Positions 1 through 6,146 of a stretch of DNA of 9,048 nt are shown here, piece by piece. The stretch is taken from positions 1 to 9,048 of the forward strand of contig ONPH01000041.1 in assembly GCA_900319655.1 (NCBI GenBank), written 5' to 3'. This DNA is from an uncultured Eubacteriales bacterium (GTDB lineage: Bacteria; Bacillota; Clostridia; Oscillospirales; Acutalibacteraceae). The position numbers and the translations under genes are program-made. The notes under the pieces were generated by a model, which was not told where the DNA came from, ran no database searches, and was given only the letters and a program-made list of their open reading frames with translations. Positions within the stretch are counted from its first letter, which is position 1; each line of letters begins with the position of its first letter.

Positions 1-2188
1 TTATCGCTACGTCCAAAATAGTAACCTCTCCGTCCTTATCGACGTCGGCGGCTTCTTTTTGTCTTTCGTTAAGCGTTATGATTTTCGCGAGATGTCTTTG
101 AATTATAGCGACGTCCCTTATATTAACCTTACCGTCAAGATTAGAGTCGCCTAAAACCACAGGTTCTTCGTAAACCGTTTTGACGGTTTTAAAGGTTCGA
201 TAGGTTGTATCTCCCATCTCGTCTTTACCTATAATAGAAATAACATTTTTCTTTCCAAAGGGTTCGGAAAGCTTTTCTTTAGCAATTTTAAACTCGCTTT
301 TTCCGTCAGTAACGGAAGCTGTAAGACTGTAAATACCGTTAATATAAACCTTCAATTCCTCGGTATCGCTATCGGTAACATCTACGTTAACCGACAAATC
401 TCTGAGAGAACCGATAATTCCGTCGGCGGGGGCGTTTACGGTACTGTCATTTTCAGTGTTCTTGAACTTTAGATTAATAATATCATTGGCGTTCTTGTAA
501 GGATGAGCGCTTTCATCTATACGCGTGCTGTTAATAAGCGTGTCTTCCGTCTTAAATTGCTTGTCGAGCCACGAAACACGTCCAACCATATACGATTTAA
601 ACGCGGCGGCGTCCTCGGTGTAGTTTCTTGCCGACTTAGGATAAATATAATGTCTGTCCCAGAGTTCGCTGTCAGCTAAGCCCGATTCTCTGAGGTAAGC
701 TATATCTGTGTCGATAACTCCGCCATCGTCAATAAGCGTCTGCAAATACGGTCTTACTTCCCAGTATTTTTCCACCGCCTTTGAAATAAACAGCGGGTCG
801 TCCAAAAACTCCTTGAAGAAGTTGGCGTCCTTTACATTGTCGCCTACATTTTTGGATATTTTCCAGCCCGAGGGATAATTTCCAACCGTAAAAGCTCCGC
901 AGCCGTAATCGAAATCCCAGGTAGGCCCGAATTTCAACAAGCCTCCGACCTCTTTATAAGCGAAGCGGCTTTTATACACCGCGTCGTTATTTCCGAGAAT
1001 CTCATTAACGAGCCAGTAGCCGACCATAGAATCCAAATCGGCAAGCTGAGTATAATGCGTATTCTTGCCGTTATACTTTGCGTATCCGTTTTCGGATTTA
1101 TAGGCTTTCTCAAAGCTGTTCCAATAATCCTTTACGTAATTCATCATTGTGGAATTGGTGTTCAGATATTCGGGCTTATTCAGCATAACCTTCAATCCGC
1201 CGTTCGTTGTGAATCTGGACACCTCGTCGTACTCGTCAGACGACTCGAACAAAAATCCGCCTGTCGTATCTTTTTTATATTTATAGTAGTCCTCAATAAT
1301 ATACTCTTTGTTATTAAAGGTTATTTTTCCCGACGTAATCCAGCTAAGGTTATTTGTCAAGGCGGTTTCCAAAGCGTCCGGATCGAGCGTAACGCCGTTT
1401 TTCTTTTCCGCCTTAACTATAGCGGCAGCCGCTTCCTCGGCTTCGCCCTCCCAGTCGGTTATATCGACTCTGGTTTTTCCGATTCTAACATGCTCGCCGA
1501 GAAGATAGTTTCCGACATAGCTTCCGTTAAGAACCAAATCCGCCCATACAAAATCCATTGTTTCGACGCCGAGCTGATGTGACAGCCTTGCGGCGTTTAC
1601 GTTACGCATAAAGCTGTTATCGAGATAATTGGCGAGGAGCACCCAGTGCTTATTCTTACCCATATTGAATAAATCGGTTTTTTTGTCGAGCTTAATCTTA
1701 TACGGCTTTTTCGGGTATACGCTCCAGGTGGTATTACCCCTGCCCTTAATCTCAATAGATCCCGAATAAATATCCTTGGAGGTTTCTTCGTTGTTCTGGA
1801 TTTTCATATCGGCTTTTTTGTATTCGGTCTTGGAGGTAATCTTATTCCCGTCCTCGGTATTGATATAAATAACGGGGAGCTTGCTGAAATAGACCTTATC
1901 CTCAGCCGCCTGCTCAGTGCCGTTAAACGCTTTTACCGTAATCCATTTTTCATAGTAGTCGCTAACAAGCGTAAGGGAGTCCCCCTCAACCTCGTTATCA
2001 CCAACATAGAATTTGAGCTCATAGTTATCGGGATTATTGACCTTTAACTGCTCGCCCGCCTTTAAATACAGCTTATCGATACCAAACTCTGTCTCGCTCG
2101 AGCCCGCGACCGCGCAAAACGGTACGGACAGCACCGCGATTAGAAGTATCAATAAAAAAGAAAGTGATGTTTTAAATGCTTTTTTCAT
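1..2188 (-). CDS. Secreted CotH-kinase family protein with C-terminal type I dockerin (3' end cut by window)
   Basis: I read this frame by hand: it is open without a break from ATG at 2188 to the left edge, 729 codons. Residues 1-28 form a signal peptide (KK, long Leu/Ile core, likely cleavage after AVA). About 33-115 looks beta-rich. The CotH kinase-like domain spans roughly 115-545, with KGRGNTTW at 148-155, NGSYVGNYLLGE, GGFLFE, the Asp of NNDA (D402) and GPTWDFD (421-427). In characterised CotH proteins the last two regions hold the catalytic and metal-binding aspartates. A second beta-rich, Ig-like stretch follows (about 560-670). A type I dockerin begins at G680: the first calcium loop is DSNLDGKVNIRD and the second is DVDKDGEVTILD, with the end outside the window. 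The likely role is a cell-surface or cellulosome-bound protein, docked by cohesin, that may phosphorylate or otherwise modify proteins; its substrate is unknown. ATG 2188 has AGGA five bases upstream; an in-frame ATG at 2209 is less likely. Confidence 0.9.
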   Translation of the reverse strand, partial: MKKAFKTSLSFLLILLIAVLSVPFCAVAGSSETEFGIDKLYLKAGEQLKVNNPDNYELKFYVGDNEVEGDSLTLVSDYYEKWITVKAFNGTEQAAEDKVYFSKLPVIYINTEDGNKITSKTEYKKADMKIQNNEETSKDIYSGSIEIKGRGNTTWSVYPKKPYKIKLDKKTDLFNMGKNKHWVLLANYLDNSFMRNVNAARLSHQLGVETMDFVWADLVLNGSYVGNYLLGEHVRIGKTRVDITDWEGEAEEAAAAIVKAEKKNGVTLDPDALETALTNNLSWITSGKITFNNKEYIIEDYYKYKKDTTGGFLFESSDEYDEVSRFTTNGGLKVMLNKPEYLNTNSTMMNYVKDYWNSFEKAYKSENGYAKYNGKNTHYTQLADLDSMVGYWLVNEILGNNDAVYKSRFAYKEVGGLLKFGPTWDFDYGCGAFTVGNYPSGWKISKNVGDNVKDANFFKEFLDDPLFISKAVEKYWEVRPYLQTLIDDGGVIDTDIAYLRESGLADSELWDRHYIYPKSARNYTEDAAAFKSYMVGRVSWLDKQFKTEDTLINSTRIDESAHPYKNANDIINLKFKNTENDSTVNAPADGIIGSLRDLSVNVDVTDSDTEELKVYINGIYSLTASVTDGKSEFKIAKEKLSEPFGKKNVISIIGKDEMGDTTYRTFKTVKTVYEEPVVLGDSNLDGKVNIRDVAIIQRHLAKIITLNERQKEAADVDKDGEVTILDVAI

Positions 2189-2257
2189 TATTCCTGTGAC
2201 TCCTGTCATTATTTATCATCTCAGATTTATTCAAACTCTGAATAATGCGACATTCGT

Positions 2258-2266
2258 ATTATAACA
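2258..2266 (-). promoter_or_regulatory. Extended -10 promoter of the CotH-dockerin gene
   Basis: On the minus strand the sequence reads TGTTATAAT, a perfect -10 hexamer (2258-2263) preceded by the TGN extension (2264-2266). No good -35 hexamer lies 16-18 bases further up (the area is an A-run), which is common for extended -10 promoters. The implied start near 2251 leaves a leader of about 60 bases before ATG 2188. The rest of 2189-2340 shows nothing else convincing. Confidence 0.6.
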
Positions 2267-2340
2267 TATTTCGCTACATTTTTTATTACAAAACTTTAGC
2301 TATGCCGAGGAATATTTTTGTTTAAATTTTACAAAATCAT

Positions 2341-2379
2341 AAACAAAAAACACCTTAATTCCAATAAAGAATTAAGGTG
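2341..2379 (-). terminator. Intrinsic terminator of the tRNA operon
   Basis: A perfect 10-base inverted repeat, CACCTTAATT (2351-2360) and AATTAAGGTG (2370-2379), encloses a 9-base loop. On the minus strand it is followed directly by TTTTTTGTTT (2341-2350). It begins 7 bases past the CCA end of tRNA-Cys, so it ends the five-tRNA transcript. Confidence 0.9.
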
Positions 2380-2385
2380 TCAGAC

Positions 2386-2460
2386 TGGAGGCGTCGACCA
2401 GATTTGAACTGGTGAATCAGGGTTTTGCAGACCCGTGCCTTACCACTTGGCTACGACGCC
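2386..2460 (-). tRNA. tRNA-Cys (anticodon GCA), CCA encoded
   Basis: The reverse complement folds as a cloverleaf. The acceptor pairs GGCGTCG with CGACGCC, the discriminator is U, and CCA is encoded at 2386-2388. The anticodon loop CTGCAAA gives GCA (2426-2428), and the T arm carries GTTCAAATC. It is the last gene of the cluster, 64 bases after tRNA-Gly. Confidence 0.95.
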
Positions 2461-2478
2461 GTATTATATTATATGAAA

Positions 2479-2522
2479 AATCACTCAAAACGTGACTTTC
2501 TGCAGCCCAATCTCGAGTGATT
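2479..2522 (-). repeat. Inverted repeat in the tRNA-Gly/tRNA-Cys spacer
   Basis: AATCACTC and GAGTGATT form a perfect 8-base inverted repeat with a 28-base loop, inside the only long spacer (2461-2524) of the tRNA cluster. On the minus strand the right arm is followed by TTTC and then AT-rich sequence. It could be a processing hairpin or a leaky attenuator ahead of tRNA-Cys; function is inferred only. Confidence 0.5.
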
Positions 2523-2524
2523 AA

Positions 2525-2600
2525 TGGAGCGGATGACGAGGCTCGAACTCGCTACCTCCACCTTGGCAAGGTGGCGCTCTACCAGATGAGCTACATCCGC
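2525..2600 (-). tRNA. tRNA-Gly (anticodon GCC), CCA encoded
   Basis: The cloverleaf is read on the minus strand. The acceptor starts GCGGATG and pairs with CATCCGC, the discriminator is U, and CCA is encoded at 2525-2527. The anticodon loop TTGCCAA gives GCC, flanked by the stem CCACC/GGTGG. It lies 3 bases after tRNA-Phe. Confidence 0.95.
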
Positions 2601-2603
2601 ATA

Positions 2604-2679
2604 TGGTGCCTCCGGACGGAATCGAACCATCGACACGGGGATTTTCAGTCCCCTGCTCTACCGACTGAGCTACAGAGGC
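2604..2679 (-). tRNA. tRNA-Phe (anticodon GAA), CCA encoded
   Basis: The acceptor pairs GCCTCTG with CGGAGGC, with one G-U pair, discriminator A and encoded CCA at 2604-2606. The anticodon stem GGGGA/TCCCC holds the loop CTGAAAA, giving GAA. The 5' end is set at 2679 because starting one base earlier would leave no discriminator base. Confidence 0.95.
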
Positions 2680-2685
2680 ACATTA

Positions 2686-2762
2686 TGGCGACCCGGAACG
2701 GGTTCGAACCGTCGACCTCTAGCGTGACAGGCTAGCGTTCTAACCAACTGAACTACCGGGCC
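2686..2762 (-). tRNA. tRNA-Asp (anticodon GTC), CCA encoded
   Basis: The acceptor pairs GGCCCGG with CCGGGTC, the discriminator is G, and CCA is encoded at 2686-2688. The anticodon stem CTAGC/GCTAG holds the loop CTGTCAC, giving GTC. The T arm carries GGTTCGAACC. It lies 3 bases after tRNA-Val. Confidence 0.95.
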
Positions 2763-2765
2763 ATT

Positions 2766-2841
2766 TGGTGGGAACAATAGGGCTCGAACCTATGACCCTC
2801 TGCTTGTAAGGCAGATGCTCTCCCAGCTGAGCTATGCTCCC
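2766..2841 (-). tRNA. tRNA-Val (anticodon TAC), CCA encoded
   Basis: This is the first gene of the cluster. The acceptor pairs GGGAGCA with TGTTCCC, the discriminator is A, and CCA is encoded at 2766-2768. The anticodon stem TCTGC/GCAGA holds the loop CTTACAA, giving TAC. The T arm carries GGTTCGAGCC. Confidence 0.95.
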
Positions 2842-2896
2842 ACGTTTATGCCTGTGTCGCTTCAGCGTTTCGCCTTATCTCTCAGCGACGGTTACT

Positions 2897-2950
2897 ATCA
2901 TATCACTTATCGGCCGAAATGTCAAGGCTTTTTTTGAAATTTTTTCAAAA
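2897..2950 (-). promoter_or_regulatory. Strong tRNA-operon promoter with UP-like A/T element
   Basis: On the minus strand TTGACA (2920-2925) and TATGAT (2897-2902) are separated by exactly 17 bases. Just upstream (2929-2950) lie A and T tracts resembling the UP elements that bind the RNA polymerase alpha subunit at stable-RNA promoters. Transcription should start near 2890, leaving a leader of about 50 bases before tRNA-Val. That leader contains GTCGCT...AGCGAC, which can pair. Confidence 0.85.
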
Positions 2951-2987
2951 TTATTAAGCTGAAACCGCAAATCAGTTTATCGACTTT

Positions 2988-3632
2988 TCAATGTGTTTTT
3001 TTTACTGCGTAATTGTGCAAAAGCCTTATTACTATCGCGAGCAGGTATGTACCCAGCAAAATCGCCGCTATGGACAAATACCATCTTCCGCCTGTATTGA
3101 AGCCGTAAAAATCATCCCAGCCGTCAAACTCTCCGATTACCAAAACCTCTATAACATATACTACGCCGTAAATCGCCATAGGAATCGCCGCAAGGTGAAT
3201 AAACCGCTTAGGAATGATATAGCTTGTCTCAAGCAGCCAGAACGACAACAGCGCAAGCAACGGTCCGACAAAGTGCATATAAAACGCCGTGTCCTTGAGC
3301 ACAAAGTAATAGCCGAACATAGGGCCTAAGAACAGCATTACCGTGGCAAAGGTCAGCATTACCGAGGTTGTGCCGATGTATTTTGCCATCACCGCCCAGT
3401 GAGGGATTTCTTTATCTTTACCGATTAAAATTCTAATATCGAACATTAACACAATCAACGCCGCAATCGCGCTTAAAATATTTGAATCGGTCGTAAAGAA
3501 TTTAAACGACTCGTAGCCGTTCCTTATCAGCACACCCGGTTTTCCTGTGAAGTACGACACGACGATTGCCGCCGTGCAAATCACAATCAGCGCGTTCATT
3601 ATCAGCGAAACTATTGTTTTTGATTTACTCAT
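2988..3632 (-). CDS. Pr6Pr-type six-helix membrane protein
   Basis: This 214-residue polytopic membrane protein has about six hydrophobic segments: roughly 7-28, 48-70, 80-108, 119-140, 144-167 and 183-206. The features FFTTDSNIL after the first helix, HFVGPLLALLSFW in the fourth, and a PMAIYGVVYV segment followed by a polar loop and RWYLS fit the Pr6Pr (FAR-17a/AIG1-like) bacterial membrane family, assigned from memory of its pattern. Its biochemical role is not established and I do not infer one. It is the last gene of the sstT operon, 23 bases after the DUF3783 gene. The start is ATG 3632 with a GGGG tract about 9 bases upstream, a weaker ribosome site than those of its neighbours. No strong terminator is visible after its stop. 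Confidence 0.75.
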   Translation of the reverse strand: MSKSKTIVSLIMNALIVICTAAIVVSYFTGKPGVLIRNGYESFKFFTTDSNILSAIAALIVLMFDIRILIGKDKEIPHWAVMAKYIGTTSVMLTFATVMLFLGPMFGYYFVLKDTAFYMHFVGPLLALLSFWLLETSYIIPKRFIHLAAIPMAIYGVVYVIEVLVIGEFDGWDDFYGFNTGGRWYLSIAAILLGTYLLAIVIRLLHNYAVKKTH

Positions 3633-3655
3633 TTCCGTCTATCCCCATTAAATTC

Positions 3656-4009
3656 TCAGTTAAGCGCCTTGTGCTCCTCGCAGAGCTCATTGTAAAGCTC
3701 GTAAGAGGTAAAGCCGATGTTTGCCTCGGTCTTAATCGCCTTAAGCGCTACAGGCGTTTTTTGCCGTTTAAGCTGGTTCAAAAATATGTTTAGCATTGAA
3801 CCGTAAAAGTCGCTCAGATACAGCATTTCGCCGTAAAAGTCCGAATCGGGCTTAACCGTTTTGTCGTCGTCAAGTCCGAGCAGGGTTGAAATTTTCAAGC
3901 CGAATTCGGATTTTTCAACCTCTCTCGCTCTTATATTAAGCTTGTTGCAGAGCAGCTTTATCTTTAAGCGTTTGCTATCGTCGATGTTATACATTAAAAC
4001 TTCCGTCAT
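3656..4009 (-). CDS. DUF3783-type small cytoplasmic protein
   Basis: The product is 117 residues, soluble, with no signal peptide or membrane segment. It begins with a beta-strand and helix pattern (VLMYNID...KRLKIKLLCNKLNI), continues with FGLKISTLLGL (36-46), and has a conserved-looking C-terminal half: EMLYLSDF (61-68), then VALKAIKTEANIGFTSYELYNELCEEH (87-113). The ending 'alkaIkTe.N..fts.eLynEL..EH' matches my memory of DUF3783 proteins of Clostridia, whose function is unknown. The start ATG 4009 has a perfect AGGAGG six bases upstream. It sits 19 bases after sstT and 23 bases before the Pr6Pr-type gene, so co-transcription is very likely. The family assignment is moderately sure; function is open. 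Confidence 0.75.
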   Translation of the reverse strand: MTEVLMYNIDDSKRLKIKLLCNKLNIRAREVEKSEFGLKISTLLGLDDDKTVKPDSDFYGEMLYLSDFYGSMLNIFLNQLKRQKTPVALKAIKTEANIGFTSYELYNELCEEHKALN

Positions 4010-4028
4010 AATTTCCTCCTAAACTATC

Positions 4029-5300
4029 TCAGCAGTCGACCTCGGTTGTTCCGCCGAGGAAGGTCGGCAGGCTCTTGCCCTGCTTTTTCCAGTGCACATA
4101 TTCTGCCGTCGCGGTGAACAGCACGTCTCCCGAGGAGTTAATTGCGGTCTCCATACTGTCCTGAATTACGCCGATGATAAATCCTACGCCGACCACCTGC
4201 ATTGACACCGTGTCGGGAATTCCGAACAGCGAGCACGCCATCGGAATTAACAGCAGTGAGCCGCCTGTTACGCCTGAGCTTCCGCATGCCGCGAGTGACG
4301 ACAAAAACGACAGAAGAATTGCCGTAGGCAGCGACACCTCAATACCCAGCGTATGCGCCGTCCCCAACGCCATTATCGTAATAGTGACCGCCGCGCCGTC
4401 CATATTTATTGTCGAGCCGAGCGGAATTGATACCGAATACATATCGCGGTCAAGTCCAAGCCTTTCGCAGAGGTTGAGGTTAACCGGAATATTCGCCGCC
4501 GAGCTGCGCGTAAAGAACGCGGTCAGTCCGCTTTCCCTTATACAGCGTAACACAAGCGGATAAGGATTGCGCCTGAGCGACAGCGCCACTATCAGCGGAT
4601 TTATCACAAAAGCCACCGTCAGCATTGTGCAGACGAGCAAAAGCATCAGCTTGCCGTAGGTTACGAAAATATCAAATCCGCTTTCCGACACCGCGGTAAA
4701 AACCAAGCCGAGTATGCCGAACGGCGCGAGGTTGATTATCCAGCGTACAACCTGCGTTACCGCGTCGGACAAATTGCGCATAAGCTCCTGCGTATTTTCA
4801 CTTGCAAAGTGCTTTAGCGCCATTCCGATTATTACCGCCCAGAACAAAATTCCGAGGTAGTTGCCGTTTGAGAGCGCCTCTATCGGGTTGGCGATTATGC
4901 TGTTGAGCAGTCCGCGGACGATATCTCCCAGTCCGCCGGGAGCGGCAATCTCGGTTTTTGCAACTTCCGAGGTAAGCGTAATTGTCTGCGGAAAAATAAA
5001 GCTCGCGGTAACCGCCGCAACTGCCGCCAAATATGTTGAGAGGATGTAAAAGAAGATTACCAAGCCGAACCGCCGGTCGAGCTTTGCGTTGTCCTGGCAC
5101 AGCGAAGCCGCGACAAGAACCGCGACAAGCACCGGAGCAATCGCCTTTAACGCTCCGACAAACAAATTGCCGAGCATAGAAATCCACTCCGCCTGCGGCA
5201 CAATCAGCGCGAGTACCACGCCGATGACAATGCCGATAATTATCCGCAAAATCAGGCTTGCACCGTTATATATCATTAATACCTTTTTGACCGCACTCAT
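4029..5300 (-). CDS. sstT: Serine/threonine:Na+ symporter SstT
   Basis: The protein has 423 residues, close to E. coli SstT (about 414), and belongs to the dicarboxylate/amino acid:cation symporter family. It would import serine and threonine with sodium across the cytoplasmic membrane. Family features in order: the N-terminal helix and LGNLFVGALKAIAPVLVAVLV (43-63), typical of SstT; the serine-rich hairpin FTRSSAANIPVN (263-274); NMDGAA (299-304), the NMDGT-like unwound-helix motif; the second hairpin ACGSSGVTGGS (338-348); and QDSMETAINSSGDVLFTA (360-377), which lines the substrate site in relatives. The start ATG 5300 has GGAGG seven bases upstream. It is the first gene of an operon with the DUF3783 and Pr6Pr-type genes and has its own promoter at 5342-5370. 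Serine and threonine are the family's substrates; specificity here is inferred. Confidence 0.92.
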   Translation of the reverse strand: MSAVKKVLMIYNGASLILRIIIGIVIGVVLALIVPQAEWISMLGNLFVGALKAIAPVLVAVLVAASLCQDNAKLDRRFGLVIFFYILSTYLAAVAAVTASFIFPQTITLTSEVAKTEIAAPGGLGDIVRGLLNSIIANPIEALSNGNYLGILFWAVIIGMALKHFASENTQELMRNLSDAVTQVVRWIINLAPFGILGLVFTAVSESGFDIFVTYGKLMLLLVCTMLTVAFVINPLIVALSLRRNPYPLVLRCIRESGLTAFFTRSSAANIPVNLNLCERLGLDRDMYSVSIPLGSTINMDGAAVTITIMALGTAHTLGIEVSLPTAILLSFLSSLAACGSSGVTGGSLLLIPMACSLFGIPDTVSMQVVGVGFIIGVIQDSMETAINSSGDVLFTATAEYVHWKKQGKSLPTFLGGTTEVDC

Positions 5301-5341
5301 ACATTCCCCTCCGGAATTTATGAAAATAAAAGACTATATAT

Positions 5342-5370
5342 AATATATCACGCGGCAGGCGGTTTTTCAA
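5342..5370 (-). promoter_or_regulatory. Promoter of the sstT operon
   Basis: On the minus strand TTGAAA (5365-5370) and TATATT (5342-5347) are 17 bases apart. The predicted start near 5335 gives a short leader of about 35 bases, too short for a T-box or riboswitch. No operator dyad is evident. Confidence 0.75.
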
Positions 5371-5394
5371 GGCAATTAGACCAATTATGCGCGT

Positions 5395-5428
5395 AAACGC
5401 AAAATGAACCGCCCAACACGGGCGGCTC
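5395..5428 (-). terminator. Terminator after the flavodoxin gene
   Basis: A 9-base GC-rich hairpin (5406-5414 with 5420-5428, loop of 5) lies 9 bases past the flavodoxin stop. One position is A-C on the plus strand but a G-U wobble in minus-strand RNA, which favours the minus direction. The T-run that follows is interrupted (CATTTTGCGTTT), so it may be leaky toward sstT. Confidence 0.7.
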
Positions 5429-5437
5429 ACTGTGAAA

Positions 5438-5911
5438 TTAATATTTATCGGCAAAAGCCTTAAACTTAGCTCCGTTCGGTCTGCCGTTGAGAATTTCTCC
5501 CTCGACAATCTCAGCTTTAGGAGCGCTCGGCTGCAAGCCTGAAACAGCTTTGCCGAAGCCCGAACCGCCAGAGGTCGCGAACAGAACAACCTTCTTTCCG
5601 CTGAAATCATAAGCCTCTAAAAAGCTGTTGATAATAGTCGGGGCGACATACCACCAAACGGGAAAACCGACAAAAATTGTGTCGTACTCCGCGATATTCG
5701 CGTTTGTATCGGCAAGCTCGGGGCGCGAGCTTTTGTCGCGCATTTCAACCGAACTGCGCGAGTTTTTATCCTGCCAGTTAAGGTCAGCTCTTGTGTAGGC
5801 AACAGCAGGCTTAATCTCATACAAATCTGCGCCTGCAGCCTTTGCCAAATTCTCGGCAACCGCTGCGGTCGTTCCGCTTGCGGAAAAATATGCTACTAAC
5901 TTTTTGCTCAT
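5438..5911 (-). CDS. Flavodoxin family protein (flavodoxin_4 type)
   Basis: A 157-residue single-domain flavodoxin, normal for the family: a small FMN-binding electron carrier or flavin oxidoreductase of the cytoplasm. The FMN phosphate loop is [11 protein letters not shown] (10-20). The second FMN-contact loop is in [11 protein letters not shown] (81-91), whose double Trp and Tyr are typical of the flavodoxin_4 group. The third is [10 protein letters not shown] (111-120). A polar insert at about 41-68 ([10 protein letters not shown]...) is also usual for that group. ATG 5911 is preceded by AAGGAGAGG. The gene stands alone with its own promoter and two operator-like dyads upstream and a hairpin downstream, so it is a single-gene unit under tight control. 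Redox partners cannot be told from the sequence. Confidence 0.9.
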   Translation of the reverse strand: MSKKLVAYFSASGTTAAVAENLAKAAGADLYEIKPAVAYTRADLNWQDKNSRSSVEMRDKSSRPELADTNANIAEYDTIFVGFPVWWYVAPTIINSFLEAYDFSGKKVVLFATSGGSGFGKAVSGLQPSAPKAEIVEGEILNGRPNGAKFKAFADKY

Positions 5912-5962
5912 TATTACCTCTCCTTTGTATTGATATTAATTTAAAGATTAACAAAATTCATT

Positions 5963-5977
5963 CTGACACTCTGTCAG
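5963..5977. promoter_or_regulatory. Operator-like dyad 1 (start-site position)
   Basis: CTGACACTCTGTCAG is a perfect 6+3+6 palindrome (CTGACA-N3-TGTCAG). It lies at about +1 to +15 of the flavodoxin transcript, where a bound repressor would block initiation or clearance. It shares its half-sites with dyad 2, centred 36 bases away. The repressor is not in the window. Confidence 0.8.
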
Positions 5978-5984
5978 TAACTTT

Positions 5985-6013
5985 ATTATACAACTATTCT
6001 GACACGTTGTCAA
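5985..6013 (-). promoter_or_regulatory. Consensus sigma-A promoter of the flavodoxin gene
   Basis: On the minus strand TTGACA (6008-6013) and TATAAT (5985-5990) are both exact consensus hexamers, separated by exactly 17 bases. Start is expected near 5978, giving a leader of about 67 bases. Such a strong core flanked by matching dyads implies high output when a repressor is released. Confidence 0.92.
5999..6013. promoter_or_regulatory. Operator-like dyad 2 (over the -35 box)
   Basis: CTGACACGTTGTCAA carries TGACA-N3-TGTCA, the same half-sites and spacing as dyad 1. One half-site is part of the -35 hexamer TTGACA, so binding here would occlude the polymerase. The pair of matching dyads makes chance unlikely. 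Confidence 0.8.
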
Positions 6014-6047
6014 TATAAAAATAATATTTTCTCAAAAATAACTTCCA

Positions 6048-6076
6048 GTTTATCCCACAACCTTTTACGCATAAAA
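6048..6076 (+). promoter_or_regulatory. Possible forespore (sigma-G-like) promoter of spoVT
   Basis: GTTTA (6048-6052) and CATAAAA (6070-6076), 17 bases apart, match 4 of 5 and 6 of 7 positions of the B. subtilis sigma-G pattern as I recall it. In B. subtilis spoVT is a sigma-G gene. No good sigma-A promoter was seen ahead of this gene. In AT-rich DNA such a match can arise by chance. Confidence 0.3.
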
Positions 6077-6130
6077 ATATTTGTAACTCAAACAATATTC
6101 GTGCAAGGATTTTGCTAAATATTAAATTAT

Positions 6131-6137
6131 GAGGGAG
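6131..6137 (+). promoter_or_regulatory. Ribosome binding site that fixes the spoVT start
   Basis: GAGGGAG ends 9 bases before ATG 6147. An in-frame ATG at 6129 lies just upstream of this site and would put it inside the gene. The encoded protein also aligns with B. subtilis SpoVT starting at MKATGIVRR, so 6147 is the start. Confidence 0.85.
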
Positions 6138-6146
6138 ATTTTAGAT

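Noticed and set aside
1055..1582. Plus-strand open frame of 175 codons
   Set aside because: It lies wholly antisense to the CotH domain, whose minus-strand frame has clear family motifs throughout. No ribosome site or recognisable protein supports it.
2189..2209. Alternative in-frame ATG at 2209 for the CotH gene
   Set aside because: It has a weak ribosome site and would add MTGVTGI before a standard signal peptide that begins at MKKAFK.
2517..2735. Plus-strand open frame across the tRNA cluster
   Set aside because: It reads antisense through tRNA-Gly, tRNA-Phe and part of tRNA-Asp; spurious proteins of this kind are a common artefact of tRNA regions.
2932..2950. AT-rich palindrome as a terminator for the Pr6Pr-type gene
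   Set aside because: On the minus strand it is followed by A residues rather than T, so it is better seen as part of the UP-like region of the tRNA promoter.
4798..5187. Minus-strand open frame of 129 codons inside sstT
   Set aside because: It is an out-of-frame shadow of sstT with Arg/Gly/Cys-rich composition and no start signal.
5266..5610. Minus-strand open frame of 114 codons
   Set aside because: It overlaps the flavodoxin 3' end in a different frame, crosses its terminator and the sstT promoter, and shows no family pattern.
6129..6146. Upstream ATG at 6129 for spoVT
   Set aside because: It precedes the only good ribosome site and adds six residues not found in SpoVT homologues.
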